Below, in pieces: positions 1 to 6,436 of a stretch of 6,630 nucleotides of DNA. The notes below the pieces were generated by a model, which was not told the DNA's origin, did no database searches, and saw nothing but the letters and a program-made list of their open reading frames with translations. Origin of the DNA: Planctomycetota bacterium (lineage in GTDB: Bacteria > Planctomycetota > Phycisphaerae > SM23-33); contig JAGHBS010000260.1 in the NCBI GenBank assembly GCA_021160865.1, positions 1 through 6,630 on the forward strand, read 5' to 3'. Numbering within the stretch: position 1 is the stretch's first letter; each line of letters opens with the position of its first letter. A program made the position numbers and the translations under genes.

Positions 1-816
1 ATACTCAATTCTGGCCAGCATCGTCATGGCTTGCATAATTTCCAAAAAATTCTTTCCGTTCGGTGTAGGAATTTCCGGTATTTGCGGTGCATCGGGCATG
101 GTAAAGGTCTTTACAGGCACAGGTGTACTCCAGGAACCGTCGGGTAATAAACGTCGGCGACGTACTTCCACACGAACAAATATCATTCGGGCAGGTTGGC
201 GAACCTTCTCAAGTACTTTCTGCCAATGTTTAAGTAATTTACCAAATTCAAAGACCCCCGCAGCATGAGCAACATCAACTTCATTATAGGTAAATTGCTG
301 CTCCAAACCTGCTGGACTACCGGCTCCCCTACCCGCCTGGCGGGGTATTACCTGTACCTCCCTGGTGATTATAACCTTTGGCTTCTCAGGTTTGGGTAAT
401 GGTTGCAAATCCGCTAATCGGATGGGAGAAACTTCCTTGATAGGCAACCATTCCGTCTTGAGCGGCTTCGGAGCAGTATATAGAGATATTTCATAATCCC
501 TTACTTCAGCAGGATAGGGATTTCTAAAAATCCTCGCAAGCCGTTCAACATAATTGGGAATAGGTTCAGGCTTGGAACCCGCACTCCTTATTGACTCATC
601 AATCCTTTCGGCTATCCTCTTGAGTTCTATTGAAACCTCCTCCGGCGAGCAGACTTTTTTACTTGTCCCAGGCCCAATCGTTTTCAGCTCGACCTTATGA
701 GGACTTGATAGCCCCCATCGAAATACTGCGATAATCATTATCACTGCAGCGATGCCAATGATAAATTTCTCAACGTGCTGCTCGAAAAATCCTACTTCTC
801 CGTTCACCGAAGCCAT
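1..816 (-). CDS. Single-pass membrane protein of a pilus-type operon, N-terminal part (runs off left edge)
   Basis: Reading from the ATG at 816-814 gives 272 codons without a stop, so the 3' end lies outside the window. The start is supported by a GAGGAG ribosome binding site (plus-strand 825-830) 8 bases upstream. The protein begins with a short polar segment (FFEQHVEKF, residues 10-18), then one hydrophobic helix at about 18-32 (FIIGIAAVIMIIAVF), then a long proline-rich, mostly soluble region expected outside the cytoplasm. It has a single visible cysteine (about residue 56), not in a lipobox. The FFEQHVEK-plus-helix anchor resembles anchors I recall from planctomycete proteins encoded beside PilM; that is memory, not a search. 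It is third in the run after the PilM-like gene, 118 bases from the preceding stop, so it probably belongs to the same transcript. By position it could fill a PilO or PilP role in the inner-membrane platform, but no family motif confirms this. Residues around 158-167 form a Gly/Arg/Pro linker encoded by a GC-rich palindrome. Confidence 0.87.
   Translation of the reverse strand, partial: MASVNGEVGFFEQHVEKFIIGIAAVIMIIAVFRWGLSSPHKVELKTIGPGTSKKVCSPEEVSIELKRIAERIDESIRSAGSKPEPIPNYVERLARIFRNPYPAEVRDYEISLYTAPKPLKTEWLPIKEVSPIRLADLQPLPKPEKPKVIITREVQVIPRQAGRGAGSPAGLEQQFTYNEVDVAHAAGVFEFGKLLKHWQKVLEKVRQPARMIFVRVEVRRRRLLPDGSWSTPVPVKTFTMPDAPQIPEIPTPNGKNFLEIMQAMTMLARIEY
332..344. repeat. Perfect GC-rich palindrome CCCGCC-T-GGCGGG inside a coding region
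   Basis: Two 6-base arms (332-337 and 339-344) pair perfectly around one central T. With one bulged G the stem extends to TACCC...GGGTA (330-347). It lies in the third pilus-operon gene and encodes part of a Gly/Arg/Pro linker (PRQAGRGAG). Only this copy was noticed in the window, so calling it a dispersed repeat is inference. Confidence 0.4.
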
Positions 817-934
817 ATTTTTATCTCCTCTTACCCCCGAGGGTCATTATTGTCCTTCCAAAATATCCTTTTAATCTAACTATCACTATACTCACCGCAC
901 AATTTACTTCTCATCCTATTCGTCTTCTAAATCC
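817..934 (-). other. Intergenic spacer within the minus-strand operon
   Basis: This 118-base spacer separates the 565-residue protein from the third gene. I see no strong hairpin followed by a T-run, so read-through from the pilM promoter is likely. It contains a possible 8-codon ORF (821-847, minus) preceded by GGAAGGA, whose TAA stop lies 4 bases before the downstream ATG; it covers the downstream gene's GAGGAG ribosome binding site. A weak 4-base-pair ACCC/GGGT hairpin lies at about 832-843. No convincing promoter was found. Confidence 0.4.
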
Positions 935-2632
935 TTACCAGCGCCTCTCTGCTCCCCATCTACTGCCACCGAAGGGGGCTGGCACTGTCTCTTTCGGTGA
1001 TGCTGCCTCTAACCTTGCTCTATCCTCTTTGCGAAGCGCTGCTGGGTTAATCTGGTTAATCTGCTTGAGCAAATCCACCGGCATTAATGGAGGAAAGTCC
1101 TCATCCCACTGTTTCTTTTCATCATCCCATTTGCCCCGTATCCAATCAGTCAAAAGCACCATCTCTCCAACAATACTCACTCGCATTACCGACTCATTTC
1201 CATAGTAATATAGTTGCTGATCCTGTGCTGTTCCAGCCCCACGTGTTCGTCCTGCACCAGTGTTTGACGCTAAGTAAGGATTTTCAATCTGGACATCCAA
1301 TATCGTATGAAAATTCTCCATCATGAGATTCTGGTAAAGTACCGGAAGATATCTCACCGGCATTATCACGGTGAAATCATAATGAACCACGTCGTACAGC
1401 GTGTTGCAATTTCTACCGGTCAATTTGGGAACCAAACCTACAACCTCTCCACCGGGACAGAGATATTCAAGGGAAAGTCCAGCGGTTGAATCCTGGGAAA
1501 CAGCAGGGGCACCAAATCGCCCACCACCCTTTCTTGCTCCAAATCGATACTCCCCTCTCGTGTCACCTGTGGAAGAAGCCTTTGCTACAACAAATCCTCG
1601 AACGTTGATAGAAATAAGTCGTTTAACAGCCGACGCCACTACACCTTGTTCACTACCAGCTGCGATTCTGGCAACTTCTCTATGAGCCTGCTCATTGGTA
1701 CGATTTATTGCATCGACTATATCTTTCTGCACCCATAAACTAACCTGCTTCATAAACAATTCTGCATCGTTATATCGTCTTGCATCAGATAAATCTGCTT
1801 CAAACATTGATTGCGCATCAGCATAAATCCAGCCTTTCTGCGCCTTCTCAGCCTTGAGCTTTTGAATGGCTAAATCCTGAGCGGCAGGTGGGAGCATCTG
1901 CCTGTTCGACGGACGGCTTTTATCTTCCAAAGTCCGCCCCGGTACAGGTATAACCGTTGAACCACGTCGGTGTAATTCGCCCGGTAGTGCTCCTCTTCGC
2001 TCAGGTCCTTCACGCAAACCTCGTTCAATTCCAAATTCTCGCCGTCGGGGATATTTCTCATATCCTCGCTCACCCCCTGCTGGTCGAGGAAAAACTCTGC
2101 TACCCAAACCTCGAGGAACTATAGTGTCAGATGGTTGAGTAGTTTTCTCAGGCGCCAAACTCGCAGCAATCTTGGCAGCCTCTTCGAGTATCTCTTGAGC
2201 AGTAGGAGGAGTTGTGGGCTTGAGTGAATGTAATAACATTCTAACCTGACGACGATATTCACTCGGAAATAGTAGGCGAAGCGTCTCACGATCCTTAAAT
2301 TTCGGATCAACGGGAAATATCGGAATCTTTTTTCCAGAAATATCGAGCACGATTACTTTGTAGTCGTTCCTATTCTTTTCAAGGAATGCCTGAGCAGTTT
2401 GCTGGGCAAGTTTGCGCATTTGCTCGACGCGTTTCTTCGCAAGGGAAACTTTTTGAGGATTCACGCCACTTCTGTAAATCTCGACCAATTTATCACTCAG
2501 TCTAACGTACTGTTTAATGCTGGACTGGCTTTTTGCATTGTTTGTTCGAGCAAAGATGAAACTAACCGTTCCCACCACCAATACCAAAAGAAGCGTACCT
2601 AATATGAAAGCGTTGTCTTTTATGAATTTCAT
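935..2632 (-). CDS. Single-pass membrane protein of the pilus platform, possible PilO functional counterpart
   Basis: The 565-residue protein starts at ATG 2632-2630, overlapping the pilM stop as ATGA. A consensus GGAGGT (plus-strand 2638-2643) lies 5 bases upstream inside the end of pilM, so translation is probably coupled. The order is: short basic N-terminus (MKFIKDN), transmembrane helix about 9-28, charged helical and possibly coiled-coil region about 35-90, a small folded segment about 90-135, an Arg/Gly-rich low-complexity region (173-224, with 13 Arg and 11 Gly), a helical stretch about 250-325, and a C-terminal alpha/beta region about 330-520. The C-terminal region includes YDFTVIMPVRYLPVLYQNLM and a later VMRVSIVGEMVLL strand. 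Anchor plus coiled coil plus C-terminal domain is the PilO plan, but PilO is only about 200 residues. Amuc_1100-like proteins of PVC bacteria, also encoded with PilM homologues, are another comparison. No motif settles the family. The only two cysteines, 392 and 409, could form a disulfide. Calling the gene real is secure; the role is inferred from position and topology. Confidence 0.88.
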   Translation of the reverse strand: MKFIKDNAFILGTLLLVLVVGTVSFIFARTNNAKSQSSIKQYVRLSDKLVEIYRSGVNPQKVSLAKKRVEQMRKLAQQTAQAFLEKNRNDYKVIVLDISGKKIPIFPVDPKFKDRETLRLLFPSEYRRQVRMLLHSLKPTTPPTAQEILEEAAKIAASLAPEKTTQPSDTIVPRGLGSRVFPRPAGGERGYEKYPRRREFGIERGLREGPERRGALPGELHRRGSTVIPVPGRTLEDKSRPSNRQMLPPAAQDLAIQKLKAEKAQKGWIYADAQSMFEADLSDARRYNDAELFMKQVSLWVQKDIVDAINRTNEQAHREVARIAAGSEQGVVASAVKRLISINVRGFVVAKASSTGDTRGEYRFGARKGGGRFGAPAVSQDSTAGLSLEYLCPGGEVVGLVPKLTGRNCNTLYDVVHYDFTVIMPVRYLPVLYQNLMMENFHTILDVQIENPYLASNTGAGRTRGAGTAQDQQLYYYGNESVMRVSIVGEMVLLTDWIRGKWDDEKKQWDEDFPPLMPVDLLKQINQINPAALRKEDRARLEAASPKETVPAPFGGSRWGAERRW

Positions 2633-4785
2633 CGTGCACCTCCGAGATTAGGGGCTGATTTTCCCTTACTGGTATTGTTCGACAAGCCGTCGTCCTTGAC
2701 AACGATAGCCCATCTTAATTCGAAAGTACTATCACCGCTTGCATCCTCATTAGTTATTGGATCGATTACACCTCCTCCTGCAGTGGTGCCTCTAAAAGTG
2801 GTTTTGCCAATCTCACCGCCTCCGTAGATTTCTCTGCGTTCTCCACCACGGACCTCCCCCAATCCTCGTGGTGGTCGGGTAAAGGAAGGAGTTGCCGTAC
2901 CCACCCTCTCAGCAGGTGCTGTGGGCTTACCCGGTATGATGGATAATTCACTATCAAGAACCTCTATCGAATGAAACTTTGCTGCTTGTCGGAAAAAAGC
3001 CTGTCTAAGTTCGGTGCTGATGAACCTTACTGCATCCTGTCCTTGCAGAGGGGTTGACCCTTTTAGATAAAGCACATATCCCGCGGTAGTTTTCTTTTGG
3101 GGGGCTGGTTTGGCTCTGCCAAATCGGTCGCCACCCTTTCGCCGCAGGGGGCGAACTTCCACTCCTCTCATTTCCCCTCTTTCTCCTCCACCGGCGCGCC
3201 CTATCCGTGGTCCGATTGTTGGTCCGATCCGTCTGGTTCTACCGGACTTATCTATACCCGTCTCTGCCTTCACAGCAGCGAGGACATCGTCATAATATTC
3301 AGCATAAATGGAACTGACCAAAATTACCCTTCGTTTGGATCGAGGAATTTTGAGTAGTTCATTGATATTTCCGAGTTTCCCTTGATCAGATGCGACGTTT
3401 TTGATGGATTCGCAGACAATATAATGCAATGTTGGCCAAAAGAATCGGTACCCCAGAATTTTTTCATATTGGAGTATTTTTTGCTCCTCTGCTTTATCTT
3501 GTCCTTTTACTCGTGCATATTCACTGGCGAGTCTGTCATACTCCGAAAGCACTTTCTCGGCGAATCGCAAATTGGCAACATCCGCCGATGGTAATTTGTG
3601 CGGATCAAGTTTTCTTGCATCGATACTGCTTCGGAAGTATCCGATGATTGCTGCTACAATCAGCATAGCCGCTGCTGCTGCAAACCAAGGACGCTTCTTC
3701 GCCCATATACGGCGCCGAACACTCTCCGAAGGCAAAAGGTTAGTACGGATCTTGCTCAATCCCAAACCTTGAACTGCTAACCCGTACGATACTGCAAAGG
3801 AAAGGACATTGTCGGTAAAGATTGGAGCCTTGGAAGCACCCACTGGCGATAATTTGTTATATGCGTCCAGCCATACCACCGATACACCGAGACTTTGCTC
3901 AAGATATTTCTGAAGACCTGGAAGGCGAAAACCGTTGCCTAATCCGATAATCTTACGCAACCTACTTTCTCTGTGAAGCGAGGTATAATATCCTATCGAG
4001 CGCTGAATCTCCTGGGCTAACTCGGCAAAGACAGGTCGCATCGCCTGGAATATCTGGCGGGCGTATTTGCTGGTACCTGCAGTTCGTTTAAGTCTCTCTG
4101 CCTTACTGAAGCTAAGTTTGAAAACCTTCATAAGGACTTCGGTGAAATTGTTTCCCCCCAGTTGAAGCGTTCGAGTCCATATCCTCGGACCATCTGAAAT
4201 TACCAGATCCGTCTTTGCTGCACCTATATCAATCAATAGCGTAGCGCCGTCATCAGCTAATTGTCCATCAAACTCCATAAAGTTGTATAGTGCCAGCGGG
4301 GCCATCTGGACAATGCTAACATCGATACCCAGTTCGCTGAATTTCCCCAGTACCTCCTGCACATCGGTGCGTTTGACCGCAAAGATACCGACCTCGATAT
4401 CAGGTGAATCAGGCATCGAAAACGCTTGCCAGCGCCAGATGACCTCATCAATGGGAAATGGTATCTGCTGTTCGGCTTCAAAACGAACAATCTCAGGAAC
4501 CTGTTTCGGCTCAACTGGCGGGAGTTTCACAAAACGCGTAAATCCACCCTGGCCAGGCATGGAAACTGCTACTACGCTATCGCTAAGATCGTTGCGAGCG
4601 AGAAACTGCTCCAGGGCGCTGCGAGTTAGAGAAGCCCTATCGGCATCGGGCTGGCTTAGAATCTTGGAATGGTCAATAACATCAAATGCTTCAAGACGAA
4701 CCTCCTCGCCCACTCTTGTTAGTTTCAATGCCCTTAAAGCACATTGACCGATATCAATGCCCCACGCACTTTGTTCTGAAGCCAT
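2629..4785 (-). CDS. pilM: PilM-type actin-like ATPase with C-terminal PilN-like membrane and periplasmic extension
   Basis: PilM is the cytoplasmic ATPase-fold protein that links the type IV pilus inner-membrane platform (PilN/PilO) to the assembly motor. The start at 4785 has an AGAGGA ribosome binding site (4794-4799) 8 bases upstream. Residues 1-345 form the PilM/FtsA-like domain: phosphate-1 motif WGIDIGQCALRAL (8-20), conserved FEAEQQIPF (102-110), phosphate-2 motif LLIDIGAAKTDLVIS (183-197) and the adenosine-site segment IIGLGNGFRLPGL (279-291). Typical PilM ends near 350 residues; this protein has 718. The extension starts with RTNLLP (347-352), continues through a basic stretch (RRRIWAKKR) and a transmembrane helix (about 368-384), and then a helical region (about 400-465). 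A periplasmic alpha/beta region follows, with strands near 486-495, 570-576 and 687-697 and a helix near 583-600. That is the layout of PilN, whose N-terminal NLLP peptide binds PilM. Two Arg/Gly/Pro-rich inserts (about 513-566 and 630-672) interrupt the periplasmic part. PilM identity is firm; the PilN assignment is inference from motif and topology. Confidence 0.92.
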   Translation of the reverse strand: MASEQSAWGIDIGQCALRALKLTRVGEEVRLEAFDVIDHSKILSQPDADRASLTRSALEQFLARNDLSDSVVAVSMPGQGGFTRFVKLPPVEPKQVPEIVRFEAEQQIPFPIDEVIWRWQAFSMPDSPDIEVGIFAVKRTDVQEVLGKFSELGIDVSIVQMAPLALYNFMEFDGQLADDGATLLIDIGAAKTDLVISDGPRIWTRTLQLGGNNFTEVLMKVFKLSFSKAERLKRTAGTSKYARQIFQAMRPVFAELAQEIQRSIGYYTSLHRESRLRKIIGLGNGFRLPGLQKYLEQSLGVSVVWLDAYNKLSPVGASKAPIFTDNVLSFAVSYGLAVQGLGLSKIRTNLLPSESVRRRIWAKKRPWFAAAAAMLIVAAIIGYFRSSIDARKLDPHKLPSADVANLRFAEKVLSEYDRLASEYARVKGQDKAEEQKILQYEKILGYRFFWPTLHYIVCESIKNVASDQGKLGNINELLKIPRSKRRVILVSSIYAEYYDDVLAAVKAETGIDKSGRTRRIGPTIGPRIGRAGGGERGEMRGVEVRPLRRKGGDRFGRAKPAPQKKTTAGYVLYLKGSTPLQGQDAVRFISTELRQAFFRQAAKFHSIEVLDSELSIIPGKPTAPAERVGTATPSFTRPPRGLGEVRGGERREIYGGGEIGKTTFRGTTAGGGVIDPITNEDASGDSTFELRWAIVVKDDGLSNNTSKGKSAPNLGGAR
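2638..2643 (-). promoter_or_regulatory. Consensus ribosome binding site GGAGGT inside the 3' end of pilM
   Basis: On the minus strand GGAGGT sits 5 bases before the ATG at 2632-2630 and also encodes the last residues of PilM (LGGAR). With the ATGA stop/start overlap it fixes the start of the second gene and points to translational coupling. Confidence 0.8.
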
Positions 4786-4829
4786 GATACTTATCCTCTC
4801 ATCATCACAATTTTGTTATACTATACTTT

Positions 4830-4846
4830 ATGCCCTCATAAGGCAT
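4830..4846. promoter_or_regulatory. Short inverted repeat ATGCC-N7-GGCAT, possible operator
   Basis: Arms 4830-4834 and 4842-4846 are perfect 5-base inverted repeats around a 7-base spacer. The element lies between and partly over the putative -35 and -10 of the pilM promoter, about 45 bases before the pilM start and 60 bases before mtaB. The position suits a repressor site, but five-base arms can occur by chance and no regulator gene is visible. Confidence 0.25.
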
Positions 4847-4896
4847 GTTTCGTCAAGGCTAATTAATCCTTCTCTGTACTTATCGAGGTTAGCAAT

Positions 4897-4900
4897 AGGA
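4897..4900 (+). promoter_or_regulatory. Ribosome binding site AGGA deciding the mtaB start
   Basis: AGGA ends 6 bases before the ATG at 4907-4909. The protein from this ATG begins MPSFITKTIGCKVNQYET, the expected N-terminus of MtaB. The open frame extends upstream to an ATG at 4757, but that would overlap the divergent pilM gene and add 50 residues unlike the family. Confidence 0.65.
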
Positions 4901-4906
4901 TATAAT

Positions 4907-6436
4907 ATGCCATCTTTCATTACCAAGACAATAGGTTGCAAAGTTAACCAATATGAGACGCAGGTTGTTGCCACGGTGCTTCGGAAATCAGGCTTTACCG
5001 ATGATTTTTCCGATGGGTATTCTCCTCGCCAAGTCGACCTCGTCGTGGTAAACACCTGCTGCGTGACATCATCAGCGGCGGCTAAAACTCGCCACGCCAT
5101 CCTTCGTGCAATCAGAGAAAATCCACATGCTGACATCATCATTCTCGGTTGTTATGCAACGGCTGAACCCGATACCTTACGACAACTCGCTCTTCGAGCA
5201 GGCGCAACCGGCGAGGTAATTATCATCGGGCATAACGACAACCTTGCACTTCGCCTTCGAGAGTACATTACACGCTTCTCGAATCAGCCACAGCAGTTTC
5301 TCTTACCTTGCATGAATAATACCAGCAGAGATATAGGGTATGACGAATGTATGAGGAAAAATCAACATCTCTCAAAAGAATTATCTTTCTCACACAAATA
5401 TATTAGAACCCCATCATATCCCCTTGTCAAGGATAATATAGACCAGCTCACTACCAGCAGCAACTTACCCCTTCTTGAAACCTTCACAGCTCATCAACGC
5501 GCATTTGTAAAGGTACAGGATGGCTGCGACGCATTCTGCACATATTGCATAATCCCCCGATTGCGAGGAAAACCTCGTTCACGACCAATCGACGAAATCC
5601 TTCAAGAAGTCCGTCAACTCGTCGCAAACGGGCATAAGGAAATAGTCCTTTGCGGCGTATTTCTCGGCGCTTACGGTCAGGAAACTGCAATAAGAAGAAA
5701 ATGGACTAAACCATCAATGCTACCCGAACTCTTACGAAGAGTTGCGGAAATTCCCGGACTTTGGCGGGTACGCCTGAGCAGCCTGGAACCGGGAGACCTA
5801 ACCGAAGATTTACTAAAAATCTTTCGCGATTACCCAAACATAGCAGCCCATCTGCACCTACCGCTGCAATCGGGATCAGATTCAATCCTTAAACGGATGA
5901 ATAGACAATACAACTCTCTGCAATTCCTATGGGCTGTCGAGCGATTTAGAGAAGTGATTGATAATCCTGCAATTACTACCGATATCGTAGTCGGCTTTAT
6001 TGGTGAGACCGATAAGGACTTTGCTGACACGATTGAAATAGCCCGCAAGGTAGGGTTTTCTCGTATGCATATTTTCCCCTTCTCACCGCGGCAAGGGACT
6101 GCTGCGTGGAATCTCCGCCATCAGATGCCCCCTCAGCAGGTAATCAAATCCCGCTGCAATGAACTTGCACAATTGGGCCGCAAACTGGCTGAAAACTTCC
6201 ACAAGCATTTTATCGGTCAAAGTATCGAGGTTCTGGTCGAACTGCCGAACTCAAAAACGCCTCCCAATCATGCCCGCGGATTGGCTGATAGATATTTTGA
6301 AGTTGTCTTCCCAGCCGATAAGCCCGAAGAATTGGCAGGAAAGGTGGTAAAAGTTCGCACGAGCGGTTTATCATCAACGGGGCTTACAGGAATTATTGAT
6401 GCGCCACAACCACAGGTACGCCCCGAGGTGTATTGA
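4907..6436 (+). CDS. mtaB: tRNA (N6-threonylcarbamoyladenosine(37)-C2)-methylthiotransferase MtaB
   Basis: MtaB is a cytoplasmic radical-SAM enzyme that converts t6A to ms2t6A at position 37 of tRNAs reading ANN codons, adjacent to the anticodon. From ATG 4907 the protein has 509 residues. The N-terminal methylthiotransferase domain (about 1-120) carries the three auxiliary-cluster cysteines in GCKVNQYET (C11), NTCCVT (C51) and LGCYA (C82). The radical-SAM domain (about 195-430) has the CxxxCxxC motif in DGCDAFCTYCIIP (C207, C211, C214), then GVFLGAYG, RLSSLEP, HLPLQSGSDSILKRMNR and TTDIVVGFIGET. A C-terminal TRAM-like RNA-binding segment spans about 436-497. GCKVNQYET and the GVFLGAYG variant favour MtaB over MiaB or RimO. 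Typical MtaB is about 430-450 residues; the excess lies mostly in the linker at about 125-192, which is AT-rich and unlike the family. All six cluster cysteines are present, so it should be active. The 3' end overlaps the convergent ABC ATPase gene by 44 bases, with no terminator seen between them. Confidence 0.94.
   Translation: MPSFITKTIGCKVNQYETQVVATVLRKSGFTDDFSDGYSPRQVDLVVVNTCCVTSSAAAKTRHAILRAIRENPHADIIILGCYATAEPDTLRQLALRAGATGEVIIIGHNDNLALRLREYITRFSNQPQQFLLPCMNNTSRDIGYDECMRKNQHLSKELSFSHKYIRTPSYPLVKDNIDQLTTSSNLPLLETFTAHQRAFVKVQDGCDAFCTYCIIPRLRGKPRSRPIDEILQEVRQLVANGHKEIVLCGVFLGAYGQETAIRRKWTKPSMLPELLRRVAEIPGLWRVRLSSLEPGDLTEDLLKIFRDYPNIAAHLHLPLQSGSDSILKRMNRQYNSLQFLWAVERFREVIDNPAITTDIVVGFIGETDKDFADTIEIARKVGFSRMHIFPFSPRQGTAAWNLRHQMPPQQVIKSRCNELAQLGRKLAENFHKHFIGQSIEVLVELPNSKTPPNHARGLADRYFEVVFPADKPEELAGKVVKVRTSGLSSTGLTGIIDAPQPQVRPEVY

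Larger units (their letters stand above)
4786..4906. promoter_or_regulatory. Divergent promoter region between pilM and mtaB
   Basis: The 121-base AT-rich gap must hold the 5' signals for both directions. For pilM (minus strand) there is TTGACG (4856-4851), then an 18-base spacer, then CATAAA (4832-4827), a plausible sigma-70 type pair with a weak -10. For mtaB (plus strand) AT-rich -10-like hexamers occur (TATACT at 4817 and 4822), but none has a good -35. The region also holds a short inverted repeat at 4830-4846. Promoter assignments come from reading the sequence only. Confidence 0.45.

Noticed and set aside
3138..3155. Hairpin TTCGCC-N6-GGCGAA
   Set aside because: It lies inside the PilM Arg/Gly-rich coding segment, has no T-run, and the GC-rich codons are enough to explain it.
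3205..3232. Tandem GGTCCGAT direct repeat
   Set aside because: The two copies encode the IGPTIGPRIGR linker; this is a low-complexity coding repeat, too short to be called a separate element.
4283..4747. 154-codon plus-strand open frame antisense to pilM
   Set aside because: It lies wholly inside the conserved PilM ATPase domain, has no family resemblance and is best explained as a shadow of pilM codon use.
4757..4906. Upstream 50-residue extension of the mtaB frame starting at ATG 4757
   Set aside because: It overlaps the start of the divergent pilM gene, and its sequence is unlike the MtaB N-terminus. The ATG at 4907 has an AGGA at good distance and gives the expected MPSFITKTIGCKVNQ start.
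4901..4906. Perfect TATAAT directly before the mtaB ATG
   Set aside because: As a -10 element it would place the transcript start inside the coding region, and no -35 was found at 16-18 bases upstream. It is more likely just the AT-rich spacer after the ribosome binding site.
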